Assembly: GCA_947626415.1 (NCBI GenBank)
Contig: CANQSA010000003.1
Location: 62,001-126,000 of the forward strand
DNA length: 64,000 nt
Reading direction: 5' to 3'
Source of the DNA: an uncultured Lachnospiraceae bacterium
Lineage (GTDB): Bacteria > Bacillota > Clostridia > Lachnospirales > Lachnospiraceae
A model generated the notes under the pieces. It was not told the origin of the DNA, did not search any database, and was given only the letters and a program-made list of their open reading frames with translations. Shown piece by piece: positions 26,222 through 34,900 of the stretch (position 1 is its first letter; every line of letters starts with the position of its first letter). The position numbers were made by a program, and so were the translations under genes.

Positions 26222-27088
26222 CTATCTGTGCAGCAGATTCTTTACACTCTCCGTAATCTTCCTTGCCACATAGGCGTTATTCATCGTATATAAATGAATC
26301 CCGTTGACCCCGTTTGCCAGCAGATCCACGATCTGATCCGTGGCATAGGCGATTCCTGCGTCACGCAGCGCTTCCGGATTGTTTTCATACCGCTGCATCA
26401 CACGGGTAAATTTCCGCGGCAGGCTGGCGCCGCAGGTCGATACCATCCGTTCAATCTGACGTTTATTGGTAACCGGCATAATACCGGCTTCGATCGGCAC
26501 ATCGATCCCGGCAATCTTTACCTTATCCATAAAATCATAAAAGACCTGATTGTCAAAAAAGAGCTGGGACATCAGATGCGTCGCGCCGGCTTCTACCTTT
26601 TTCTTCAGATTCAGCACATCCGTCACAATAGACATAGCTTCCGTATGTCCTTCCGGATAGCAGGCGCCCGAAATATCAAAGCCGCCCCGGTTCCGGATAT
26701 GCGCGATCAGATCAGACGCATAGGTAAAATCCTTTGCCGGCGGAATATCGGGATTGATATCCCCCCGCAATGCCAGAATATTTTCAATGCCCGCATCTTC
26801 AAACTGTTTAAGAATCGTCTCCAGATTGTCTTTGGTCGTACTGACGCAGGTCAGATGCGCCACTGGAAGAACATGATAGCGGTTTTTGATCACGGAAGCG
26901 ATCTGACAGGTAGAGGAATCAGCCGGATTCCCGCCTGCTCCGTATGTAACGCTGATAAAGTCAGGCTCCAGATCTTTTAATTGTTCCAGCGTGTTGTAAA
27001 TCGTCTCAACGGAACTTGTCCGTTTCGGCGGAAACACTTCAAAGGACAGGACCTGACGCCCGTCCCGGAATAATTCCTGCATATTCAT
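26222..27088 (-). CDS. metF: Methylenetetrahydrofolate reductase
   Basis: The 288-residue flavoenzyme reduces methylene-THF to methyl-THF, the methyl donor for MetH downstream. The N-terminal strand SFEVFPPKR has the catalytic Glu, followed by FISVTYGAGG, the NILALRGD motif and SQLFFDN. GGAG is seven bases ahead of the ATG. No SAM riboswitch is visible upstream; instead a 45-residue ORF precedes it by 48 bases. It is the first gene of the methionine set metF, activation domain, metH. Confidence 0.96.
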   Translation of the reverse strand: MNMQELFRDGRQVLSFEVFPPKRTSSVETIYNTLEQLKDLEPDFISVTYGAGGNPADSSTCQIASVIKNRYHVLPVAHLTCVSTTKDNLETILKQFEDAGIENILALRGDINPDIPPAKDFTYASDLIAHIRNRGGFDISGACYPEGHTEAMSIVTDVLNLKKKVEAGATHLMSQLFFDNQVFYDFMDKVKIAGIDVPIEAGIMPVTNKRQIERMVSTCGASLPRKFTRVMQRYENNPEALRDAGIAYATDQIVDLLANGVNGIHLYTMNNAYVARKITESVKNLLHR

Positions 27089-27136
27089 TGGTGTTCTCCA
27101 TTTCTGTTTCAGGTATTTCAGTTACAGGAACTGAAC

Positions 27137-27274
27137 CTAATTGCAAAATAGCCAAAAGCCTGCCAGCAGGAATGCCAAAATCAGGATCACATTCAAAAAT
27201 GCGCTCTCAATAAACAGTGAAATTGCCATTCCTACCGCAACCCAAAATAAAATAAATCCGATTAGTCTGCGCAT
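27137..27274 (-). CDS. 45-residue hydrophobic membrane protein (small ORF)
   Basis: This ORF is below the usual length cut-off. It reads MRRLIGFILFWVAVGMAISL, then FIESAF and a second hydrophobic stretch ending WLFCN. It would form two membrane helices with a basic start. A GAGG lies only two bases ahead of the ATG, closer than ideal. Both are trapped in an RNA hairpin formed with bases 27317-27326. From memory, similar mini-proteins occur in related clostridia, but I know no function. It lies between gerW and metF and could be a leader ORF for the metF genes. Confidence 0.6.
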   Translation of the reverse strand: MRRLIGFILFWVAVGMAISLFIESAFLNVILILAFLLAGFWLFCN

Positions 27275-27328
27275 ATCCTCTGTTCTGCATCATCCAATCT
27301 CCCGCATTTACTAACAGGATATGCGCGT
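27268..27328 (-). promoter_or_regulatory. RNA hairpin that masks the start of the 45-residue ORF
   Basis: On the minus strand GCGCATATCC (27317-27326) is perfectly complementary to GGATATGCGC (27270-27279). Pairing extends with TGTT and AACA past a two-base bulge. The second arm contains the GAGG and the ATG of the small ORF. No U run follows, so it is not a terminator; it would act on translation. The switching signal is not known. Confidence 0.6.
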
Positions 27329-27344
27329 CTCAGCGGAATCATCC

Positions 27345-27746
27345 CTATTCTTCTGCCGCCGTTTCAGCTGTTTCCGCTGCTGCCGCTTTGGTCTCCGCTT
27401 CATTTCCTTTATTCTTGCCTTTGGTAAACTTATTGATCAGTTCGGGTACCATTTCAAATAATTTTCCTACTTTATCCTGCTCTTTCAGATTCACCATCTT
27501 GGCTGTCCCGTCCTTAATCACCAGCACAGCGGACGGAGACATCTTACCGCCCATGCCGCCGGAATTGTTGTCCTTGCCCGCACCGTTTTTAAAAGAACCG
27601 GCACCTACTCCAAAAGAAACATCTGCCATCGGAATGATAATGGTATCACCGATGCTGATCGGCTCTCCTACAACCGTTTTGGTTGTCAAAAAACTTTCCA
27701 GTCCCGTTAACAGATTGTGTACGGTATCTCCATTGTTATTTGCCAT
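27345..27746 (-). CDS. gerW: GerW/YtfJ family sporulation protein
   Basis: The 133-residue protein has the YtfJ core: TVHNLLTGLESFLTTKTVVGEPISIGDT, IIPMADVSFGVGAGSF, and a Gly/Asn-rich loop followed by SPSAVLVIKDG. In Bacillus the homologue is a forespore or spore protein needed for germination. The C-terminal tail is an Ala/Glu/Thr low-complexity run typical of clostridial members. It follows the DUF2953 gene by 40 bases, the same order as ytfI-ytfJ in Bacillus, which supports the assignment. Confidence 0.92.
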   Translation of the reverse strand: MANNNGDTVHNLLTGLESFLTTKTVVGEPISIGDTIIIPMADVSFGVGAGSFKNGAGKDNNSGGMGGKMSPSAVLVIKDGTAKMVNLKEQDKVGKLFEMVPELINKFTKGKNKGNEAETKAAAAETAETAAEE

Positions 27747-27786
27747 TGCCGCAAACCTCCTTTATTTTATCTATCTGATTCATTCC

Positions 27787-28782
27787 CTATCGGGGAAACG
27801 TATCCAAAAGTGAACGGAACTCTTTGTTCCGATATAAGCGGACCGCGATGATCAGCAGCCGGTACAGCCGGATCCGGCCCTTGACAGTCAGATCGGTTTC
27901 CAGCCGAAGCCGGTCTGTCTGAAAATCCGGCAGAATCTGTATATCTTCCACATATCTGCTGTAGAAAACGGAAAGCAGTCCCAGCGCCATACCGGTATCA
28001 GCCGGATTTTTTAAGCCGAAGATCAGGCGTCCGTACAAAGTGTTCGGTTTGATATAAGATAAAAGTTTCTTCAGTTCCTTAAAAACCGTTTTAACCGCAT
28101 TTCTATTATTGACATCTGTCAAATAGTCATACCAGACTCGCAGTTTATTTTGCAGATGCTCCTTTTTTTCCAGCAAATCCCGTATCTTCGCTTTCAGTTT
28201 TTCCACCGCTGACAGGATCTTCTGTTTCAGGGCTTCTGCCATTTTGCAGATCTTTTCCCAGAGATTCTGCGAAAAAGGAGGTCCTGGTTCTGTCTGTGTG
28301 CTGTCACGATCCGTTTCCTGCTTTATTTGTTCCGCATCCTGTGACTGTTCTGCGCTCTGCACGGTGTCCTGCGACTGCTCTGTGCTGTTTTCCGCCTGCT
28401 GAACTTCCGGTTTCTGATCTTCCGGTTTCTGATCTTCCGGTTTCCGGTCTTCCAGCTGTCGATCTTCTTGTGCCTGCTTTTCTGTTTCTTGTTTTTCTTC
28501 GGATTTTTTACCGCCAACGGCAATCCCCAGAATCCGAAGACCGGTCTGCGAATCGGCCGTTTTGAAATCCCGGCCGGTCATAGCAAGCCGATAGCGGAAT
28601 TTCACCAGATAGGCAAGCCACCCCACATCCGCCCGGACATATATATCCTCATGTACCCGGATCTTCGCGCGGTAACGGATCGGAATAAATAAGACCGAAA
28701 GGATCAACAGGAGAATAAGCGCCAGGATCACAAGCAGGATGATTCCGATTATTTTTAAAACAGTCAATATCACATGCAGCAT
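27787..28782 (-). CDS. DUF2953 protein (YtfI-like)
   Basis: The 331-residue product starts with a membrane helix (about residues 8-32) and YRAKIRVHEDIYVRADVGWL, typical of DUF2953. The C-terminal third has YGRLIFGLKNPADTGMALGLLSVFY and a last helix rich in basic residues. Between them is a charged linker (about residues 95-165) with near-repeats of EDQKPEDQ and SAEQSQDAEQ, which is variable spacer sequence. DUF2953 genes sit next to gerW in spore formers; their role is not known to me. It overlaps the upstream 113-residue ORF by 13 bases. Confidence 0.88.
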   Translation of the reverse strand: MLHVILTVLKIIGIILLVILALILLLILSVLFIPIRYRAKIRVHEDIYVRADVGWLAYLVKFRYRLAMTGRDFKTADSQTGLRILGIAVGGKKSEEKQETEKQAQEDRQLEDRKPEDQKPEDQKPEVQQAENSTEQSQDTVQSAEQSQDAEQIKQETDRDSTQTEPGPPFSQNLWEKICKMAEALKQKILSAVEKLKAKIRDLLEKKEHLQNKLRVWYDYLTDVNNRNAVKTVFKELKKLLSYIKPNTLYGRLIFGLKNPADTGMALGLLSVFYSRYVEDIQILPDFQTDRLRLETDLTVKGRIRLYRLLIIAVRLYRNKEFRSLLDTFPR

Positions 28783-29111
28783 TTCCGCGCCTGCCCTCCG
28801 TTTCTGGACCGGAAATAGCTCCGCACATCAAAGCCTCCGGTTTCCCGGAATACGGTCATTATGATCTCCTCTACCAGAGCGATCGCTTCTTTCCGCGTTT
28901 TGGAAACGCCGATCACATCCAGATTTTCCTCCCGGTAATAGGACTGATACAACGTGCAGACGGGTACAATCTCCATCAGATCCCCGCCTTCCGGCTTCAG
29001 AAGGATCACACAGGCATGACACGGCTTCCGCAGACGTACGCTGCGTTTCACCCGCCTAATCTCGGTTTTCATTTCCTCTGTCAGAAACAAAGGCTTCTGC
29101 CATCTCATCAT
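28770..29111 (-). CDS. Conserved hypothetical protein (113 residues)
   Basis: I do not recognise this protein. It is soluble and mixed alpha/beta, with a basic start (EIRRVKRSVRLRKPCHACVILL), a middle DLMEIVPVCTLYQSYYREEN and a helix KTRKEAIALVEEIIMTVF. The Cys-x-x-Cys in PCHAC and the CC near the end could be fortuitous. Tight spacing (17 bases after the helical protein gene, 13-base overlap with DUF2953) places it in the sporulation-linked operon with gerW. Confidence 0.75.
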   Translation of the reverse strand: MMRWQKPLFLTEEMKTEIRRVKRSVRLRKPCHACVILLKPEGGDLMEIVPVCTLYQSYYREENLDVIGVSKTRKEAIALVEEIIMTVFRETGGFDVRSYFRSRNGGQARKCCM

Positions 29112-29128
29112 TTTACCGATCCTATTCT

Positions 29129-30547
29129 CTATTCCTTATCATACATTTCCTTCATTTCCGCTTCCAGTAATTCCACGCAGGCCAGTTTTTCCGCCTCATC
29201 CCGGCAGTTTTTCAAAGTCTCGTAAATATAATCCTGCAATTCCTGTAAATTATTGAAGAACACCGGAAGCTCCGCTAATACGGCGGACATGACAGCCCGG
29301 TTTACTTTCCTGTGATTGCCGGCAAACAAGTCGGTGAGTTCCGCGATCAGCGCTTCCCCTCTCTCCTCGATATCGGCAGCCAGGGCAATCGAATCTCCGG
29401 ACTGCTCCTGCCTGTCCAATTCCACGAACTGACTGCCGGATTCCAGCAGCATAGCCCGTTTCAGAGCCCGATACTCCGCGTCAATCGCAAGACTTTTCAG
29501 CAGATCGCCCTCTTCCGTAAGGATCTCGTCCAGATAGTATTCCAGTTTTTCATACTGTTCCCGCAGATACTCCTGCCGGCCTTCCAGATCGATCAGCTGC
29601 TCCAGCGCGGTCTCTCCCAGCGAACCGGATGCGCCATCTTCCAGTTTGCGGCATACCAGCTGTACAATCTGCCTGCAGACCGCGATCTCTTCCTCGTCTG
29701 CTGCCGCATAGGGCTGCATCAGTAAGATCGTGTATACATCATTCATCAGATCCGCAAGCTGTACATACAGATCGACGGACTCTTTCAGAAAATCCGCCGC
29801 GTACTGCATCTGCCGGTTCAGTTCTTCATACTGTTCCGCGTCCAGAGTGCCGTAATCCGTTTCCCGTAAACGGGCGGCAATCTCCTGCAGTTCCCGGTAC
29901 TGTTCCATTCCTTCCGGTCTGTCCAGTGCCGCGCTGGTCCGCACCATATACAGGAAATCTTCCAGACCTTCCATCGCATTATTCTCATACACAGACAGGC
30001 CTGCCTTTAACTGTTCAAAAAACCTGCTCTTGGTCATACGGACCGGAAGCTGACGGATTACATTCAAGATTTTCAGATTCATCATCATATTGTCTTCTTC
30101 ACTGACAATATAGCGCATCAATCTGGAGCAAAACTCTTCATCACTGTAATTCTCCGGATAGCTTGCATCCCGAAACCTGTATTCTACCCGGTTCAACACA
30201 TGCTCATATAAGTTAAAGAGATCCGTATACGCGGTAAGAACCTTCATCGTGTCGATCACCTTATGCCGGAGCGCATCCACGCCGGCAACCGCTTCTACCA
30301 GTTCTTCTCCGCAGACGCCGGGCAGCATCACCCGGCGGATCACGGTATTCAATTCTGATAACAGACTGCGGGCATCCTGAGCGGATTCTTTCTGCTCTTC
30401 TGTCAATACCTCATAATACCCATAGTAATTAAGAGAAAAATGCACATAAGCGAACCGGTAATATAACGACGCGAATTCTGAAGCAAATCTCGGCAGATTC
30501 ACCTCCAGGTTCTGTTTCCGGGAAATCTCTTTTAATATTCGTTTCAC
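29129..30547 (-). CDS. Long alpha-helical protein of unknown function
   Basis: The 472-residue protein is rich in Glu, Leu, Gln and Arg and looks almost wholly alpha-helical, with no signal peptide, membrane segment or catalytic motif. Helical stretches include LRHKVIDTMKVLTAYTDLF and LVCRKLEDGASGSLGETALE. The composition suggests a structural or scaffolding protein. It lies 36 bases after lysA and ahead of the 113-residue, DUF2953 and gerW genes, so a sporulation role is possible by position only. Confidence 0.78.
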   Translation of the reverse strand: MKRILKEISRKQNLEVNLPRFASEFASLYYRFAYVHFSLNYYGYYEVLTEEQKESAQDARSLLSELNTVIRRVMLPGVCGEELVEAVAGVDALRHKVIDTMKVLTAYTDLFNLYEHVLNRVEYRFRDASYPENYSDEEFCSRLMRYIVSEEDNMMMNLKILNVIRQLPVRMTKSRFFEQLKAGLSVYENNAMEGLEDFLYMVRTSAALDRPEGMEQYRELQEIAARLRETDYGTLDAEQYEELNRQMQYAADFLKESVDLYVQLADLMNDVYTILLMQPYAAADEEEIAVCRQIVQLVCRKLEDGASGSLGETALEQLIDLEGRQEYLREQYEKLEYYLDEILTEEGDLLKSLAIDAEYRALKRAMLLESGSQFVELDRQEQSGDSIALAADIEERGEALIAELTDLFAGNHRKVNRAVMSAVLAELPVFFNNLQELQDYIYETLKNCRDEAEKLACVELLEAEMKEMYDKE

Positions 30548-30583
30548 TTGTTACTCCATTCCGAAGCGCACAGCGCATCCATC

Positions 30584-31840
30584 TTATTTAAAAATATCAC
30601 AAAAATCAAAGGTTGCCAGATAGTCGTCCACGGTCTCGGCCCGGCGGATCATCTGTACGGTTCCGTCCTCTTTCAGGAGCAGTTCCGCGCTTCTGAGCTT
30701 TCCGTTATACTGATATCCCATGGCATAACCGTGGGCGCCGGTATCGTGGATCACCAGAAAGTCTCCGATATCGATCTTCGGCAGCATCCGGTCTACCGCG
30801 AATTTGTCGTTATTCTCACACAGAGAACCTGTGATATCGTATTTATGGTCACAGGGTTCCTGTTCCTTCCCCATCACAGTGATATGGTGATACGCGCCAT
30901 AGATCGCCGGACGCATCAGATTGGATGCACAGGCGTCGCAGCCGATATATTCCTTATAAATATGTTTTTCATGTACGGCTTTCGTAACCAGGCAGCCATA
31001 TGGTCCCATCATAAAGCGGCCCATCTCCGTATACAGCGCTACATCGCCCAGCCCGGCAGGTACCAGCACTTCCTCATATACCTTGCGGACGCTTTCGCCG
31101 ATCACCAGAATATCATTGGGCTCCTGATCCGGACGGTACGGAATCCCGACGCCGCCGGACAGGTTGATAAATGATACGGATACGCCTGTCTTCTCCTTTA
31201 ACTCCACTGCCGTTTCAAATAAAACCTTCGCCAGCGTAGGATAATATTCATTCGTTACGGTATTGCTTGCCAGGAACGCGTGCAGTCCGAATGTCTTCAC
31301 GCCTTTTTCTTTCAAAATGCGGAACCCTTCGATCAGCTGGTCTTTGGTAAAACCGTATTTGGCGTCACCGGGGTTGTCCATGATACTGGTACTGATCTTA
31401 AATGTGCCGCCCGGATTAAACCGGCAGCAGATCTTTTCCGGAATCCCGGCCGTTTTCTCCAGAAAATCAATATGGGTAAAATCGTCCAGATTGATGATGG
31501 CATCCAGCTTCTTCGCGTACTGAAATTCCCGCGCCGGGGTCGCATTGGAAGAAAACATAATGTCGTTTCCGTGAAATCCCATCTTCTCGGACATATATAA
31601 CTCTGTATAGGAAGAACAGTCTACGCCGAATCCGTATTCCTTTAAGATTCCGATCAAAAACGGATTCGGGGTTGCCTTCACAGCAAAATATTCCCGAAAT
31701 CCCGGATTCCATGCAAAGGCTTCCTTTACACGCTTTGCATTTTCCCGAATGCCCTTCTCATCATACAGGTGGTAAGGGGTCGGATAAGTCTTGTCAATCT
31801 CCTGTAACTGTTCCAAAGTCACAAAGGGCTTTTTCTCCAT
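30584..31840 (-). CDS. lysA: Diaminopimelate decarboxylase
   Basis: This fold type III PLP enzyme makes L-lysine from meso-diaminopimelate. The PLP lysine is in YFAVKATPNP; other motifs are FGVDCSSYTELYMSEKMG, GLHAFLASNTV (His and Ser near PLP), NLSGGVGIPY and the dimer-site GCDACASNLMRPAIYGAYHH. The open frame starts at 31906, but AAAGGAG precedes the ATG at 31838-31840, giving 418 residues, and the extra 22 codons overlap the promoter. A role on a related D-amino acid or polyamine substrate cannot be excluded from sequence. It probably leads the operon that continues to gerW. Confidence 0.9.
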   Translation of the reverse strand: MEKKPFVTLEQLQEIDKTYPTPYHLYDEKGIRENAKRVKEAFAWNPGFREYFAVKATPNPFLIGILKEYGFGVDCSSYTELYMSEKMGFHGNDIMFSSNATPAREFQYAKKLDAIINLDDFTHIDFLEKTAGIPEKICCRFNPGGTFKISTSIMDNPGDAKYGFTKDQLIEGFRILKEKGVKTFGLHAFLASNTVTNEYYPTLAKVLFETAVELKEKTGVSVSFINLSGGVGIPYRPDQEPNDILVIGESVRKVYEEVLVPAGLGDVALYTEMGRFMMGPYGCLVTKAVHEKHIYKEYIGCDACASNLMRPAIYGAYHHITVMGKEQEPCDHKYDITGSLCENNDKFAVDRMLPKIDIGDFLVIHDTGAHGYAMGYQYNGKLRSAELLLKEDGTVQMIRRAETVDDYLATFDFCDIFK

Positions 31841-31868
31841 GTTGTTCAGTCTCCTTTCGTCTCTGCTT

Positions 31869-31897
31869 GTTATAGCATACCACAACTTAAAAAACAA
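31869..31897 (-). promoter_or_regulatory. Promoter of lysA
   Basis: TTGTTT (31892-31897), 17 bases and TATAAC (31869-31874) on the minus strand, back to back with the GH51 promoter. Confidence 0.75.
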
Positions 31898-31919
31898 GGC
31901 AAACACTTTTCTAAAATCA

Positions 31920-31948
31920 TTGACTTTACCCTTTGGACAAGTTAAAAT
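31920..31948 (+). promoter_or_regulatory. Promoter of the large GH51 gene
   Basis: TTGACT (31920-31925), 17 bases and TAAAAT (31943-31948), with a leader of about 30 bases that holds AAGAAAGG. Confidence 0.8.
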
Positions 31949-31983
31949 GAAAGATAAGAAAATTTTAAGAAAGGTACGGACTT

Positions 31984-34900
31984 ATGAGCACAGCAAATTA
32001 TAATGACGCACTAATTGCGAAGTATGAATTCAACGATCCGGATCATATCGGCAAAGACAGCTCCGGTCTTGGAAACCATGCGGTTGTCAAGGGCGAGAAC
32101 CCGGTCACGATCAAGACCATTGCCGGCAGAAAAGCGGTCCGCCTCCCCGGCGGATTACCCGGTTCCGGATATCTGCAGCTTCCTTCGGATCTGCTGAAAG
32201 ATGTCAACGACTTTACGGGTATTACTGTCGCCACCTGGGTCTGTTTTCACAGGGGAGATAATATCTGGGAGCGTATTTTTGACTTTGGACGGGATAACCT
32301 CGGGCCTTACATTTTCCTGACCCGTGGTCTGCGCGGTTCCGTATTTACCGGACCCGGCAATGAGATTCTGGCAGACTACGGCAAGACATTGAATCTGGGG
32401 CGCTGGTTCCATATCGCCTTTACGATCGTAGGCACCAAGGAGGGAACCAAGAGCAGCGCCGGCCCCATTCTGTTTATCAACGGAGAACCGCTGGTTGACG
32501 CTTCCATCAGCCAGACTTCCAGCGGTCAGTACGCTAAGCTGCGCGGTTTCTTTGATACATTCCGCAACCCTTACAATTACTGCAACAACTTTATCGGACA
32601 TTCCCAGTTCCCGGTTGATGGTGATTTTGCGGGTTCCCTTTCTGACTTCCGTGTCTACAAGACCAGCCTGAAAGAAAAAGAGATTGTCGACATCATGTGC
32701 GACGCGCTGACCAACGACCAGATCCTGGGGCTTGCAAAGAGTAAATACCTGACCTTCCCGACTATGATCCTGTCGGAAGATATCAAGCTGCCAAATACAC
32801 TGCTTGACGGCAAGGTATCTGTTTCCTGGACTTCCAGCGACAACACGATTTTTGACAACGGCAAGATCGGCAGCGTCAGCTCTCCGCAGGGGATTACGGT
32901 TTCCGCCATTCTGGAATGCAACGACAAAAAGGCCACGCAGAATTACAATGTGACTGTTATGCCGAAGCAGATGGCGCCTTATACACTGACCGTTCACGGC
33001 AAGGAACCGGTGCTGGATATCAGCGATGTGCTGTACGGTCTGTTCTATGAGGATATCAACAACGCCGCTGACGGCGGCCTGTACGCGGAGCTTCTGATGA
33101 ACCGCTCCTTTGAAAATTTTGAATATTATACATATAATTTCCAGGCCGGCCCGCTGGGTATCTCAAACGGCAGGAACCATAAACCGCTGTATGGCTGGTC
33201 CGGTGACCTGGACCGCGTTATCCCTCGTAATTCCGGCGGACTGAATACCGTATTCGGCATTACGGAACCGGACGTCAGCGAATTCTATATTACGGTAGGC
33301 GACGGCGCCGTCCTGTTCAACAGAGGCTTTGCGGATTCTAACGGGCATTGTTCCATTAAGGTCACCAAAGACGCGGATTATGACTTTACGATCTGGGCCC
33401 GCTCCGTAGCCGGCGGCACGATCGTGATTCAGCTGATGGACCGTTTCTGCTCTCCGCTGAGTACGGCAGGTACTATTGATGTGGAAGCGGGCGATACCTG
33501 GAAAAAATACGGCGTGGACGAACCGATCACCATTACCGGAACCGACAGCAAGATGGGACAGCTGACCCTGATCTTTGAAGGCGATATTTCCATTGATATG
33601 GTTTCCCTGATGCCTAGAGACGTATGGGGCAAGGATGAAGAATCCATTTCCGCCAGCGCGCACAGCAACTATCTGGGCAATCCCAATTACCGGCTTCGCC
33701 GTGACCTGGTGGAAAAAATGGCTGCTCTGCATCCCAAGTTTTTGCGTTTTCCCGGCGGCTGTATCTCAGAAGGCTCCTATATCTGGGACAATGTGTATAA
33801 CTGGAAAGATTCTGTCGGCCCTGTGGAAGTCCGGAAGGAAAACTACAACGTATGGGATTACTGCATGACGCTGGGTCTTGGCTATATGGAATACTTCCAG
33901 TTGGCAGAAGACCTGCATGCGACTCCGCTTCCGGTCATGGCATGCGGCGTTCTGTGTCAGGCGCGCTCCGGCTATGCTTTTCCGGCAGGCGGCGAGCTGC
34001 GTCAGCAGTTTATCGACAATTTTACGGATCTGATCGATTTTGCGATCGGAACGGATTTCGAACATAATAAGTGGGCGAAGCTCCGGAAAGACATGGGGCA
34101 TGAGGCGCCTTTTGATCTGCATTATTTAGGCGTTGGCAATGAGAACTGGGACAATGGTTTCTTCGCCAACTTCCAGATCTTCAAAAAAGCGATTGATGAT
34201 TTCATGGAAAAGAATTATCCGGGCTATGACCTGACCATTATGTCTACTGTAGGCGCGCAGGCCGACGACGACGCTTATCAGGAAGGCTGGAAGTTCTTAA
34301 GCGGAAACCGGAAGGGTTCTGCTCCGATCACTTTTACAGACGGCAGAACCAGCTATACGGAAGATATTCAGTGGTATCCCTATCAGGATGACTATATGGA
34401 GACGATTGCAGATGAGCACTACTACCGCTCCAACGATTATCTGTTAAATAACGTAGACCGTTACAATTACTATTACCGCGACGCGGATCCGAAGAAAACT
34501 TCCAAGGTATTTGTCGGTGAATACGCATCCAGCGATAAGAATACGCTGTCCGGCGCCATTGCGGAAGCAGCCGTTATGACCGGTTTCGAGAACAATTCCG
34601 ATGTAGTGCGGCTGGCCGCTTACGCGCCGCTGTTCAATAAAGTCCTGACGGATACCAGCTACCGCTGGACGCCGGACTGTATCTGGTTTGACAATGAGAC
34701 TTCCTGGGTAACGCCGAACTACTATATCCAGCAGATGTTTGCGGAGAATATCGGCACAAAGCTGCTTGGAACTTCCTTCTCCACCTATGAATTCGGGGAG
34801 GAAATCGAACTGGTGCCGCGCGGCGGTGTGGAACTGGCTGCCAAGGATTCTGAGATCTGCATTAAGAGCATTAAGATCATCAGCAACCTAACCGGCAAAA

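Noticed and set aside
27089..27344. SAM or cobalamin riboswitch ahead of metF-metH
   Set aside because: I could not find the conserved cores of either; the region holds a small ORF and a simple hairpin instead.
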